Assembly (NCBI RefSeq): GCF_905220365.1 | Contig: NC_061126.1 | Location: forward strand, 3,286,001-3,350,000 | Direction: 5' to 3' | DNA length: 64,000 nt | DNA from: Vanessa cardui | Taxonomy: Eukaryota > Arthropoda > Insecta > Lepidoptera > Nymphalidae | Shown here: in pieces, positions 38,373 through 50,384 of the stretch | Layout of the letters: every line of letters starts with the position of its first letter | How positions within the stretch are numbered: the stretch's first letter is position 1 | The notes under the pieces: generated by a model | What the model saw: only the letters and a program-made list of their open reading frames with translations | The model's database searches: none | What the model was told of the DNA's origin: nothing | Translations under genes and position numbers: made by a program

Positions 38373-38492
38373 CTTGGTAGGGCATTGTGAAAACGGCTGG
38401 GTAGGTAGGTAGGTACCACTCACTCATCAAATATTCTATCGCCATACAGCAGTATTGTTGTGTTCCGTTTTGAAGGGTTAGAAAGAATATGA
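38373..38492 (+). repeat. Unclassified repeat, 5' part
   Basis: CTTGGTAGGGCATTGTGAAA, then a GGTA-repeat stretch and TTCTATCGCC; truncated after GTTTTGAAGGGTTAG. Confidence 0.6.
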
Positions 38493-38639
38493 ATTCATGG
38501 CGTTGATAGTTTAAAAACATTTTTAAGTTTTTTTTAGTGATTTTCATATCAGTTTATTTTATAATTAGCCAAAAAGCATAGACAATTGTTTCATTCAAAG
38601 TTGTGTTATCGTATTGTATACACTCGTATACTCAATCTA

Positions 38640-38790
38640 TACCCATATTATAAATGAGAAAGATACTCTGTATGTTGCTCTTTAACCGAATTTGATGTTT
38701 TTTTATTAAGAAAGCTTAAGCTACTTTTAATGCTTATGTCTGAGGACCTACCAAAATTTGAGCAAAGCCGCGAGCGGCGACTAGTTATAG
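38640..38790 (+). mobile_element. Helitron-like fragment
   Basis: CCATATTATAAATGAGAAAG at the start, AGCAAAGCCGCGAGCGGCGA and CTAG|T at the end; the middle is partly deleted. Confidence 0.45.
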
Positions 38791-39404
38791 TTTAAAATCT
38801 CTCGCTCAACGATTTAAAAGAATGCCGACTAGAATTGGCAGAAGAACTAATAATGATTATTAAAAAAAGATTACATTAAAATGCTATATACATTCTAAAT
38901 AACAGAAATAGTCAATACATTTAACTGACTTGTGATATATTTAAAAAATATCATCTTGTAACGATTTCTTTTACTGAAATTCTATCTTTATTTTTACAAC
39001 AATAAAGTTCATAATTGTATGGATATAGGTCATCTTACATCAGTTTCTGACGAGTGCCAATCGTGCTATCATTGCGACAGTCTCCAAGGGCGAGTGCAGG
39101 ATTAGTACAAAGACAATTGATGAAACAGACCTTCACATGCTATTGTCGCTTTTTTAGGTATTAGTAACAACAAAAAGACATGCTCTATAAATTTGTATAC
39201 AATAAATAAAAAAAACGAATGTGTTCAACACGTGTTCACGTGGTGTACTACATTTTTTATGTATTTAGTTGTTCCTATTTTAAAATTCTCATTTGTTTTT
39301 TTAGAAGTTCTATGATTCATCTTCAGTATCTATATCTAATTATTTAATCGTTTTTGAAATTCAAATACTCGGCAACCACTCTGAAAATAAATATATTGAA
39401 AACT

Positions 39405-39650
39405 AGCTGTGCTCGCAACCCTGTACACGTCTGAATTTAACAAAACTCCCTATTATATCTGCCAGTGAAAGTCCCGTCAAAATCAGTCCAGCCGTTCCAG
39501 AGATTAGCCGGAACAAACGGACAGACAGATCGACAAAAATTGTAAAAAATGTTAATTCGGTATAAGTACCTATTATTATTTTATTATTATTAGGGCTATT
39601 TTAATATTACAAATAGACACTTCAATTTTATTATATGTGTAGATAATCAA
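39405..39650 (+). repeat. Lepidopteran interspersed repeat, related to 20563-20830
   Basis: Both stretches share AACTAGCTGTG at the start, a variant of AATCAGTCCAGCC and AGAGATTAGCCGGAACAAAC(A/G)GACAGA, then an ATATTACAAA(C/T)AGA ending. Class not determined. Confidence 0.5.
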
Positions 39651-39899
39651 ATAGTTTTAGAATCTTATAATATTTAATAAATATTCATTATCGTTAAAAA
39701 TATCGCACTCCTAAAATAAATTTGTCAAGTGCTATAGAAAAGTTGTAGTCGTAGAGTTTAGTGCAAAATTTGTTGTTATGTGCATGACCTGCTGACTGAC
39801 TTCAGCCTCAGCTGCCTATCTTAAGGGTAACTAGCCAACTATGCAGGATATTATAGCAGCAAAGTTATGCACGCAAACTCAAGTTTTTCTCTTTTCCTG

Positions 39900-40070
39900 C
39901 GTTCTCATAATCCGGGATGGTAAATCTGACAAGACCGAAAAGACTTCGGGCGTAGGATGAACAACGAGCTCTACGTGCTTTCCAAAGCACTGAAGTGTAA
40001 GCTTCAAGACTCCGGGCCGTTGCTGAGAATTTCGATAAATTCTTATTGTTCTTAACTTAGTATTTTTTTG
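39900..40070 (-). mobile_element. Possible body of the second SINE family
   Basis: Blocks such as CTACGTGCTTTCCAAAGCAC and AGACTCCGGGCCGTTGCTGA resemble the complement of a widespread lepidopteran SINE body. Diverged and truncated. Confidence 0.4.
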
Positions 40071-41963
40071 AAATAGAATAGAATAAAATTTGAAATTATT
40101 AACATATTACTTTACTTGACTTTTACTCGTCATGTACATACGTATTCTGCTGCCAGGTAGCAATACTCATAATGTTTGTGTTTATGTGGGAAGAATAAGT
40201 GAGTCGGTGAGTCGGTAAACAGGTACAAGGGACATAACAATTAAATTCTCATGGTTACTAGTGCCTATGTAACATATCCGCAGCAAATGAATGTTTTATA
40301 CTAAACTATTTAGGAAAATACGTTGTTAATAAAACCACAAAAATTTTATAATTCACAAATCGGCGAATTATAATTGGCCGTTTTTATACAATTTAAAGAT
40401 TTTAATAAATAATATATATTATATCATCAAAGGCGGATGTGATAAACCCATAAAAATATGTATTTTTTTAGAGTAGCAAAGCAAAGAGCGTTTGTACATA
40501 TGCTGTAAACATGTGTTTGCACATGAACTACGAATATTTACCTTGAATGTGAAAGAATTTACGTACTTCAAGAAAGACTTATGCAGTAGTATGTCAGGAA
40601 AGAAGATGAGATTTATGATATATATTTTTTTATATATTCTTGGCAACTGAGTTTAAATGATCCCTTACATCTTTATAATATATATCGAATCAACTCGAGA
40701 TAAATATATGTCGATTTATTACTTTTTAAACTATTGCAATCCCCCAATTCAATTTTATGCTTTTTGTACGTTATTTCATTAATATAGTTTATCCTTGTCA
40801 TTGAGGTATATCAGCAAGTGATATACTTCATATAATACTGGTTACCCATGACCAACACCGAAAATGAGAAATGTAAGTGTAGTTTATTTATTAGTTTATA
40901 ATTATAATTATGGCATAAATATCATAATCGGTATGAGTCGTAATTATATTGCGAAACATAGATCAAACTTGTCCACGGCTTATACATTTAAATTTGGCCA
41001 GTTTATATTTGCGAAGGTCAAAATTTTATCATTAGCGTAAAGTACCCGTTCGGCGAAATATTCATTCGAAGTATTTAGTGTAAAAGTAAATTTTTATTTA
41101 TATTAAATATTTATTTAAAAAAAAATAACTCTGCAAATAATCTATTGCAATTGTAATACAAAGTAATTACAATACATAATAATATTTGCTATAAATATAC
41201 ATATATTACCTTAGATAGAGACATGCTATTAGTAACTTTGGTGTAGGTCTTTTTAAGATCTCATATCTAGTAACACGTTTTTCACATACAGCTTTTTGAA
41301 TAAAAGATTGTCAATGTGTTTGTTATTCAAAAAAATACAGATAAAATATATACAAACAAAATGTAATGAAAACTGTATTAATATTTGAGTTCTTTCGAAA
41401 AACTTACTGGAGGTAAAGTAAAAAAGTGTGTTACTGTCGGTTCATCTCGATAGAGTCTACTTCCCGACCCCGTGGTAGTTTCATATTTAATTCGCTTCAC
41501 TGTGAAATGATTTAAAGGTGCTTTTATGTCTTTTTGAATAATGAAGACTAAGATTGTGATCACGTCACTAGACCAATAAAGATAAGTAGCTCTGAGGCAA
41601 AATATAATACGAGTAAAATATCTGAATCAAAGTACAAATATTTTGTTTTGTTTAAATCTAAATATTATGCATGTATAAATTTTATATATAGACGCAAATT
41701 TGCGAAATCTGTTGTTACAACAAACAATAATATTCACAATACTTTGATTATTTGAATGAATTTTAATGACTTTAATCGATTTCATTTCTATGTAATATAT
41801 ATACAGTATATAAATCAAATCTCAGAAGATGGTAAGTAATTTTATATAAATCCGACCTATATATTTTAAAAGTAGATTTTTTATCCATCCATCTGTTTAA
41901 TTATCTTGCTACTCTTATGTAAATCGTTAGACACAAAGCCTGAAATAACGAAAAATTAGTTCA

Positions 41964-42229
41964 GAATAGCCCTGGTGGCTCAGTGGTTAAGCCTCGTGAA
42001 TCTTAACCGAATATTGCAGGTTCGAATACGGGCCAGCCCATAGGAGTACTCCTGTGTTTAGTTTGTTTATATAATTTGTTTTGTGCGCGACGGCGAAGGA
42101 AAGCGTTGTCCACTTATATGTGAAGGTTGAATATATATCATAAGTGTTTCCATTAACTCTCATTGGAGCAGTGATATGGAACATCATAAACTAATTTAAA
42201 AGAGAGTTCGCTGTAGGCTATTACTTTTA
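41964..42229 (+). mobile_element. tRNA-derived SINE, divergent subfamily
   Basis: Head TGGTGGCTCAGTGGTTAAGC with B box GGTTCGAATAC, then blocks related to the other SINEs (GGCGAAGGAAAGCG, CATTGGAGCAGTG). Either an older copy or a separate subfamily. Confidence 0.6.
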
Positions 42230-43031
42230 ATCATATAATCTTTAATAAGTCAAATATACCAATGAAAAAGCAGTCAATCAATAACCGATAATAATTACAA
42301 GAGCCGCTGTAGATACTAGAAACATAGTATATATGTATTTCACACAGTATTTAATATGAATAAGATTGACAGTAACCTTTAATTTAGGGTACATATAACT
42401 TTTCAAATTTCATCAATTCATTAATCATCACAGAAAGACCCAAGGTCAAATTTTACCTAGCACAAAAAAAATTATAAAGTGTATGTTTACTACTAACCAA
42501 AACCCTAATTTTTAATCAAATCATTAAAATTAATCTCGTAACATTCAAATCTAAAAAAGTCTATTCGTGTAGTGGTGATATAACATTGACTGTCTTCCGC
42601 ATTACCAACTACCACGAGACCAAAGCCAGAGAGGCAAGGGTTTTATTTACAACCGTGTTATATATATGGTTATATGTTGGGAGTATGTTTCTAAAGACTA
42701 TTTACTATGATTACGTTATATGTCAATCAATCACTGAAATGTAATTTAATCAATCCAGTCGTCATGAATTCGACTCGCGGGCCGGACAATCGCCTCTGCA
42801 ATACTATTTTTACACTAATCTTGGCCGTAAGCCATAAACGGTGCCCTCGCGTTCGTATACTCGATTTAACTTCGGCCGGGAAAGTATATTTTGTGTCTAA
42901 AATTTTTGATAAGAAATAATAAATATATACCCTTGGAAAGTTCACTACCATCAATGAAAGATCCGTAAATGTTCCCCGAAGAGTTGCGAGTGTGACGGAA
43001 ATAGCAACGGAGCACATCGCTGAAGTGTGTT

Positions 43032-43037
43032 TCAGTC
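43032..43037 (+). promoter_or_regulatory. Possible initiator of gene B
   Basis: TCAGTC, an exact match to the arthropod initiator, lies 43 bases upstream of the start codon. There is no good TATA at -30 and no good downstream element at +28, so the support is weak. Confidence 0.22.
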
Positions 43038-43076
43038 GAACGTATGATGGCGCCGTGAGCGTCTCACGCGTCGGCC

Positions 43077-44424
43077 ATGGTGTGCCACAGATGGACGCTA
43101 GCTCTAATTTTATTCGCAGTTCCTCTATTAGTGACGGTAATAAGTGCATTTCGTGTACGTTTACCTGGAAGTTCCCACGAAGTCAAATCAGAATTGAGAA
43201 GGCATAAATGTAAGGATTGTGATGTGAATGACCTTAACCTTGACCCAATTTTAGACACTTTTAAAAAAGATAGTGCAAAACGTTCGTTTGAAGATATAAA
43301 GAAAGTTATACAAGATAAGCGACATTTAATTGAGGAAAAGTTAAGTAAAACTACATTTGATAAACACAATATTTCTGATGACGACGATGAAGATGATGAT
43401 GATGACGATGTTAGTGGTTTAGAAAAAAGTTCTTTTGAAAGTGTTAAATTGCCAAGTGATTCCAAAGTTAAAACTAGAAGTAAGAAAGTCTCAGTAGTTT
43501 TAGACTTCGACGATGACGACGATAGTGATATCGATGACGAAGACGACGATGACGACTATAAACATAAGGAAACAAAAAAAGGCAGTTCAATAGACTCTAA
43601 AAAGAAGGTTGATAAAATACCACATATTTATAAAGATGTACCTTTAGCAAAATCTAAAACAATAAAAGAAAAAATTGATAAACACGTTGATGACAAAGAT
43701 GATGGTAAAATAAAAGAAAAGGAAACTGAATCTAAAGTTCATCTGAAACAAAAGGTTGAAATTTTACCGCCAAAAATAATACCGCCAGACACCCGGAAAC
43801 CGAAAGATGAAATTTTAAAACCTGCGAAACAAGAAAAAAAAGATGAATTGCGCGTGGAAGAAATCAAAAAGATTATTAAAAGTTCTGATGAAATATTAAA
43901 AAAAGTTACAGAAAAAACAACGACTGCGCGACCTAAAGAATTAAATATAGTCAAGCCCCCTTCTGACAAAGTTGTTTTAACAGCGAAAGATGACGTAACG
44001 GATAAAGACAATACTATATCGAAAAAAATTGAAAAAAAAATAGTCACTAAAAAAATTAAAGAAGACGATATAGAAATTGATTCAAAAAAACCTGATCGAG
44101 TAGAAGAGAAGGCTAAGAAGGTTCTTCCTGAAAAGAAAGAAAAGGTTAAAATCGTGGCTGAAACTGATAAGATAAAAGATTCTGAGGAAGTAGATATTGA
44201 TAAAAAGACAAGTGAAACTAAGAGTGATAGTAAAGATGTACGTTTGCAACACTTATCAGATGCTTTGGTTAGGCGTAATTTATTTAAAAGTGAATTTGAG
44301 GATTTTTATTCATTTTTTCCTACGTTTGCTCCAAATTTTTCTCGTATACACAACCCTGAGTGTCGGCGCCATGGACAAATATTATTAAGGCAGTTACGTG
44401 GTACAAAATTATGGGCTTTAAACA
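43077..44424 (+). CDS. nrf-6-like: Gene B exon 1: signal peptide, long charged insertion, start of NRF domain
   Basis: Residues 1-449 plus one base. The ATG (context CGGCCATGG) opens a signal peptide (MVCHRWTLALILFAVPLLVT...). Next come C45 and C48, then about 290 residues dominated by Asp, Glu, Lys and Ile/Val, with nearly pure Asp/Glu runs at 101-111 and 143-160. The NRF start follows from about residue 391: a hydrophobic-aromatic patch (FEDFYSFFPTFAPNFSR), then C429 and the conserved end RGTKLWALN, spaced exactly as C78 in gene A. Donor A|GTAAGT, phase 1. Gene A's counterpart has only 98 residues, so ~350 residues are extra. The frame is open without a stop for 1.35 kb and flanked by homologous sequence, so I take it as coding, not intron. 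Its function is unknown. Confidence 0.88.
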
Positions 44425-45374
44425 GTAAGTACACTATGTAAGAATTTCATTATCATATAATCATAACAATCATAATGAAAAAAAAAACGAATATATTAGT
44501 ATTAAAGATATATTGAGTAAATTGTTTCTTATAGTAGAGGAAACATACGTAGGCAATTATTATCGCCATGTCTCGATATCGTCTGGTGTTTAGTTCATGA
44601 AGATATTTTTTGGCGCTAGTTCTTAGAATTTAGTAGGTAACAGATGTATCGTGCACAAATATAAATAAATAATCAATAAGTACATTGAATCATTGACGTT
44701 TATATGTTTTAGTTTTTTTATACTGTTTAATATATAAACGGTTATACAGAACATTCATGAAAACTGACATACATTTTTACCTGTTAATAACTTCTGAGAC
44801 AGGAATTCAATTAATCATTTCATCACTCGTCTAAGGTGAATTTAAAAGGCATAATAACGAAAAAATGATTCAGTAGGCTATGCATACATGAGTATTTGTT
44901 TATTTGTTCCTGCATAACTTCTTAATTATCTATTATATTTTGACATAAGATATCGTTATGAGTCAAAATATAAATATACGTCGAAATATTTTTTTTATAT
45001 TTCCCCACAGAGGAGCAGTAACGTATTTAAATTTTTTAAAATTAAACTTTTTTTAATTTCTTGTTGAGTATCAATTTATCAAAGAGCTTAACTTTTAATT
45101 TTTTTTAAATTATATATTACAAGTTATTGTGCGCTGTTTTTTTTATAATAATATTTGAATTACTGAACAGCTGTTACTATGCAAAGTCGAAGTCAAATAC
45201 GTTTACAAAATCTAGTAGAATAACAGTTCAAATGATTACAAAAATCTTTAAAAACATATTTTCATAAAAACAGACACAATGGACATAGAAGTGCCCTTGA
45301 CGAACTCCATTTCTGTTTACGGACCGTCCCCAAGGGTTTGCATAGTTGAACAAAAGTGGAATTTTTCATTACAG
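44425..45374 (+). other. Gene B intron 1
   Basis: 950 bases, GTAAGT to TTACAG, AT-rich. No repeat or gene recognised. Confidence 0.85.
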
Positions 45375-45613
45375 TGCTTGATGCAACAGCGAAGATTCCC
45401 TCGGGGTTGTTACAAGGTAATGGCATACAGTTGGGTGACTTCGACCAGTGTTTGGGGATTCGAGCCAGAGTACAATTAGACACGGGAAGTGTGGTCAAAA
45501 TACAAGGGAAATATTGCTTAGCTATGGTCGACGTGAAAGCTGAACATCCTGAGTTAGAAGCGCCGGTACATTTGGCTCAAGGAAGAAATTTATTCAAGAG
45601 TAGAATTGATGAT
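45375..45613 (+). CDS. nrf-6-like: Gene B exon 2: NRF domain
   Basis: Residues 451-529 after a split Met. Begins LDATAKIPSGLLQGNGIQLG, then the DFDQCLGI and GKYCLAM motifs, closely matching gene A exon 2 including both Cys. Ends with FKSRIDD at donor GTGAGT, phase 0. Acceptor TTTTTCATTACAG. Between the two Cys motifs it carries extra residues (RARVQLDTGSV) relative to gene A. Confidence 0.92.
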
Positions 45614-46051
45614 GTGAGTATTAATCCAAATTTTATATCTATGCTGTATACAATTTATACCTGGAGTAATTCCCCTCATGGGAAGTCAGTTGTCATATGT
45701 CTCATTCAGCAAAAAAATTTAATTGAAAATCAAACTGTATTTTTGTATCAATCGTAATACGCAGAAACATAAGTCCTAAAATTATGTATTTGTACAAAAT
45801 CTAAAAATGTAATGAAAAATTTAAAGACCTGTGTAATGGCCTCGAAAATGACAGTCAGATGGAAATAAAAAAGTGTCGCACAGTTGAAGTTAATTATTAT
45901 GAGGCTCATTAAAAGTAATTAAAAATCGGTGTCACAGGCTTTTTACAATATTATGGAAATGATTTGTACTTTTACGAACACTGAATATCTTAAGTGTCAT
46001 TTATAGGGACATGATATTTAAATATATATTATTACTGTACGCAGAATTAAA

Positions 46052-46328
46052 AGTTAAGTAACAGCCTGTAGATTACCCATAGTGAGAGGGTTTGGAACAT
46101 ATTTCACCACGCTATTCCTATGCGGGTTGGTGGAATGCACATGTGGCAGGATTTCGATGAAATTAGACACATGCAGGTTTCCTCACGATGTTTTTCTTCA
46201 CCGCCCAGCACGAGAAGAATTCTAAACATAAATTTAGCACATACATATATATAGTGGTGTTTGTCTGGGCTTGAACCCGCAATCATCGGTGAAGATGCAC
46301 GCGTTCCAACCATTGGGCCATCTCAGCT
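46052..46328 (-). mobile_element. tRNA-derived SINE, Metulj-like
   Basis: Perfect 12-bp duplication CGCAGAATTAAA at 46040-46051 and 46329-46340. The 3' part carries a ~30-bp deletion (GATTACCCATAGTGAGAGGG). Confidence 0.84.
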
Positions 46329-46893
46329 CGCAGAATTAAAGAAATAATAAAAACCCTTCGAAAAATATTGTGCTAGATTCTAATCATGTAGTTTTGCAAG
46401 ACAAGTAATTGTTGTTAGAATGTGGATGTATTGTTCTGTCGTGGAAGACTGGTTTAATGCAACTCCGGATAGTTATAGTTAATTTATGATAGAAGGAATT
46501 AATTGATTGCAATGGTTTTTATTGTTTTGCATATTAAAACATTGATAAACTTTGTTATTTTTAGTATTTGTGTTGAAATATGAACGATTAACCTAAGAAA
46601 TTTTTAAAAAATGAAATTAATTTTGATGAGATTTCCAAAATACTTAATCTGGAATCATTATAAAATCCTATCTATTTAATATACGTGTTTACATAAAAAA
46701 TTAAAACAGATTACTCTTAACAAAATTAAAAAAAACTATCGCAACGTAAAGACATTAATAAATGTCATTATTGTATTCCAAATCCCATTTATTCTTCATC
46801 CTTGGGGTGAAATTTGACGAAACCCTCCCATCGATCTCATCACCCTATTCATAATTATGTATATATAAACATAAATATTTATACGTATGATAT

Positions 46894-47209
46894 GAGTTGA
46901 GATGGCCCAGTGGTTAGAACGCGTGTATCTTAACCGATGATTGCGGGTTCAAACCCAGGCAGGCACCGCTGATTCATGTGCTTAATTTGTCTTTATATTT
47001 ATAATTCATCTCGTGCTCAGCGGTGAAGGAAAACATCGTGAGGAAACCTGCATGTGACAAATTTCAAAAAAATTCTGCCACATGTGTATTCCACCAATCC
47101 GCATTGGAACAGCGTGGTGGAATATGTTCCAAAAACCTTCTCCTCAAACGGAGAGAAGGCCTTTAGCCCAGCAGTGGGAATTTTCAGGCTGTTGTTGTTG
47201 TTGTTGTTG
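46894..47209 (+). mobile_element. tRNA-derived SINE, Metulj-like, next to gene B exon 3
   Basis: Complete, with head GAGATGGCCCAGTGGTTAG, B box GGTTCAAACCC and a (GTT)6 tail ending 36 bp before exon 3. Sense to gene B. Confidence 0.85.
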
Positions 47210-47245
47210 ATGTCAATATCCTGAGCAGTTTTATAATTCGTTTAG

Positions 47246-47469
47246 CCAGGTCACTTCGTGCCGCGTTTCTCCACATTGAGCTGGGGGGTGTGTGTTCCAT
47301 CGCCATGCGGTCCAGAAGACGTCGAGGTGATACTTCGAGATGCCATCAAACATTACCAGTATAAAACTGGTATAAGTGTACGAGTGAAGGTCGATGAAGC
47401 GGATTGTCATATAAGAAGAGCTCCAAATTGGTGGAAGGCATGGCTGGATATGCCAACTTTATTGACGCT
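47246..47469 (+). CDS. nrf-6-like: Gene B exon 3: end of NRF domain
   Basis: Residues 530-603 plus two bases. Starts PGHFVPRFSTLSWGVCVPSP with the WGVC-x3-C pair, followed by a charged segment and ADCHIRR, aligning with gene A exon 3. I place the acceptor at 47244-47245 (CGTTTAG) rather than the next AG four bases on, because this restores phase 0 and the GH alignment with gene A. Donor CT|GTAAGT, phase 2. A SINE ends 36 bp upstream and an unclassified repeat begins 28 bp downstream. Confidence 0.9.
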
Positions 47470-49034
47470 GTAAGTTTTTTTTATTTTTTTATTTTTTATG
47501 GTGTAGGTTGGCGGACAACCATATGGGCCACCTGATGGTAAGTGGTCACCATCACCCATAGACAATGACGCTGTAAAAAAAAAATAACTTTTCCTTACAT
47601 TGTCAATGTGCCACCATCCTTGGGAACTAAGATGTTATGTCCCTTGTGCCTGCAGTTACACTGGCTCACTCACCCTTCAAACCGGAACACAACAATACTG
47701 AGTACTGTTATTTGGCGGTAGAATAACTGGTGAGTGGGTGGTACCTACCCAAACGGGCTTGCACAAAGCCCTACCACCAAGAAAGTTTGTTATTTTTCAG
47801 TGAAATTAAAGATACAGATTGACATTCAACGCGTCCTGAAAAGCTCCAAATAGGGGTTTGTTTGAACGCGTTAATCTCTGGATCTAACAATAGATAGCCC
47901 ATTGATTCATTATATTTATGGGCTATTTAACATTACCATATGACATATAGCAGCACTTTACCAATATTTGTTTTACTAACGTTAATATTTTTTTATAAAT
48001 AATAATTAAATTTTCGTTCATATGATCGTATATAATGCGAATTTCTTATGAATTTAATGCTTCAGGATAATATAACCAAATTACCTACTCTATAAGGATA
48101 CGACGGTTTGATTTGGGGTAACGAAATAGCGTTTTTACGATAAGCAGGTTTTACCCTTATTTTATTACTTCATATTTAATTTGGATAGAGATAAACATGG
48201 CTTATTATTTTATTACTTTTATATTAGCTACACATATTTATTAACATGTGAATATTAAGTGGGAATGCCTGCTAGTGATGAATAAGGGAGTTATTCCACG
48301 TAAAGTTACGAACCGATGATCGAAGGTCAGGGTCTTTCATTTGCTTTATTTTATTCATTCATAAAGGTTATTCATTTGTAAGGAATATAATTAGGTGATA
48401 TAATCCGAAACCGGGAAGAGCTGTTAGTAGTTCCCAATATAGCCGAGCTATTAGCAAATTTCCTGTACTAAGTAAATCCATGGTTCTTTTATGTTTATTT
48501 ATTCTCGAATTGGAATAGACTATAGATAAAATATTATTAAGATTTATAAATTTATTTAAAATTAACCCTCAAACATTAGATATTTTTGTTTGTAATGAAA
48601 TATAGGTATTTTTTAATAAATTATATTATAAGATTTTCGAGTGTCATTTATAACAATATACAGAAAATACTCGTAGATAAAACTAAATGTCGATGTATAT
48701 AGTTAAGAATAATGGCTCATAAACAATTTATGAACTGAAAGATAAATCAGCGCGCATCTTTACACATCCATACATTAAGTATGTATTTAAATTAGGTATC
48801 GAATTATAATCCGATATCCCAAATACCCACCCACGACTCTTACAAATGAATTCAATTTCTGTATACGTAAATACATCTTATATTTTGTACTTCCACACAC
48901 GATTTGTATATCAAGACATTCAATTTTTCTTTTTTAATTGAATACTATTAATGAAATAGTAACTGTATTTTATTATATAATCATCCAAAAGTGTCTTGAA
49001 ATTGATTGATAATTAATTTATTTCCTACTTTCAG
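47470..49034 (+). other. Gene B intron 3
   Basis: 1,565 bases. The unclassified repeat fills 47498-47781; the rest is AT-rich with nothing recognised. Confidence 0.85.
47498..47781 (-). repeat. Unclassified repeat beside gene B exon 3
   Basis: 284 bp, near-complete, starting 28 bp after the exon 3 donor. Plus strand from ATGGTGTAGGTTGGCGGACA to GCCCTACCACCAA. Confidence 0.75.
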
Positions 49035-49183
49035 ATCGTTCTACGCGATGGTAATTATATTAGTGTTACTGGCAACTCTACAAGATTATCTTGCAAGAAA
49101 TACTCCTGAGAGTACGGAGGAAAAGGAGGAAGAAGAAAATAGTAGTGAAAAAGAGGAAACGAAAAAAGACAAGGAAAGTCCAG
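49035..49183 (+). CDS. nrf-6-like: Gene B exon 4: first membrane helix and charged loop
   Basis: Residues 605-653 after a split Leu. A hydrophobic helix (FYAMVIILVLLATLQDYLA) is followed by a very acidic/basic loop rich in Glu and Lys (TEEKEEEEN, KEETKKDKES). Acceptor CCTACTTTCAG; donor CCAG|GTACTA in phase 1, a weaker donor than the others. It corresponds to the first half of gene A exon 4; the loop is longer than in gene A. A Helitron-like repeat begins about 10 bp into the next intron. Confidence 0.82.
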
Positions 49184-49192
49184 GTACTAAAA

Positions 49193-49454
49193 ATCACTAC
49201 ATATTATAAAACAAAGTGTCCTCCCCGTCTGTCTATCTGTATGTTTGCGATACACTCTAAACTACTGTACGGATTCACAGGGAAGGTTTAAGTGTAGAAT
49301 TTACGAAGGGTTTTGCGTTAATAAATTGTAATAGAACTACAATTGTTCAAAGTCATGCAGGAAAAAGCAACAAGAAGTATATACATAAAACGTAAACTTA
49401 TAAAAAAAAAAATGTTATGTCTATGTGCGAAGCCCGGACCAGCCGCTAGTAAAC
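49193..49454 (+). mobile_element. Helitron-like element beside gene B exon 4
   Basis: A|TCACTACATATTATAAAAC to AGCCGCTAG|T, flanked by A and T as in Helitrons. Internal blocks TGTATGTTTGCGAT and GGAAGGTTTAAGTG match the copy at 51016-51296. Starts about 10 bp after the exon 4 donor. Confidence 0.55.
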
Positions 49455-49812
49455 AATAAAATAGTAAATACTTACACTACCAATGGTATAAAATTATTAG
49501 TGGTACCATAATCATCAATGACAATCTTAGTTAAATTCTCCACAAATCACAGATCGAACGCCTCCTTTTAAGTTTTTGCTTGGATTCTCTACTTAATGGC
49601 GTCTTTGACTTTAATAGAATGTCAGAAATTTAATTAACTATCTCGAAGACATTTAAAAGTTTTTCATTTATAATTTATTAACATATTTGTGTAATTTAAT
49701 TGATGGAAAATAGTAACCATTATATAGTTTCTAGTAGGAATCTGTATTCCGAACCAATGATACCATTTTTCAATATAATTATGTCAAATGTAATTATGTA
49801 ATGTCTCGACGA

Positions 49813-50150
49813 GAGTCGAGATCGCCCAGTGGTTAGAACGCGTGCATCTTAACCGATGATTGCGGGTTCAAACCCAGGCAAGCACCGCTGATTCATGTGC
49901 TTAATTTTTCTTTATAATGCATCTCCTTCTCAGCGGTGAAGGAAAACATCGTGAGGAAGAAGAATGTCTATGAAATTTGTCACATGCAGGTGCATGTGAC
50001 AAATTTCATAGAAATTCTGCCACATGTGTATTCCACCAACACGTATTGGAACAGCGGGGTAGAATAAGTTCCAAGCCTTCTCCTCAAAGGGAGAGGAGGC
50101 CTTTAGCCCAGCAGTGGGAATTTACAGGCTGTTGTTGTTTATTGTTGTTG
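49813..50150 (+). mobile_element. tRNA-derived SINE with internal inverted duplication
   Basis: Complete head and GTT-rich tail. It contains a perfect 22-bp inverted repeat (49967-49988 and 49991-50012) absent from the other copies. Confidence 0.82.
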
Positions 50151-50384
50151 TATGTCAAATGTTCCTGTTAGAGTCTCAATAAAGTCTCTTATAATTTTGT
50201 TTTATAAAATATTAATTTAGGAAGAAGTAAGCAAGCTATCTTTTAGCCATTACAGTATATAGTCCGATATAGACATAGACGGCCGACAAATCACACACTT
50301 GTATCATGCAGAGTCCGAAGGATCTTACACACTGTTATTCAGGGTTATTGCTGATTTTCGATGATTTTTTTATTGGATATCTAT

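Larger units (their letters stand above)
28545..43031. other. Intergenic region between the divergent nrf-6-like genes
   Basis: About 14.5 kb without a supported gene; the longest open frames are under 90 codons and show no family features. Contents: unclassified-repeat fragments (29010-29245, 30970-31055, 31116-31170, 31289-31520, 38373-38492), SINEs (29367-29629, 41964-42229), Helitron-like pieces (32958-33133, 38640-38790), a (TA)n palindrome (34102-34190), a 186-bp tandem repeat (36814-37372), a lepidopteran repeat of unknown class (37672-38008), and diverged pieces near 36240-36570 and 39405-39650. I saw nothing recognisable in about 34.2-36.2 kb or 40.3-41.9 kb. Confidence 0.6.
45614..47245 (+). 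other. Gene B intron 2
   Basis: 1,632 bases with two SINEs in opposite orientations (46052-46328 minus, 46894-47209 plus); nothing else recognised. Confidence 0.85.

Noticed and set aside
42727..43149. 140-codon open frame antisense to the start of gene B
   Set aside because: Overlaps the gene B leader and signal peptide on the other strand, with no family features; it is a shadow.
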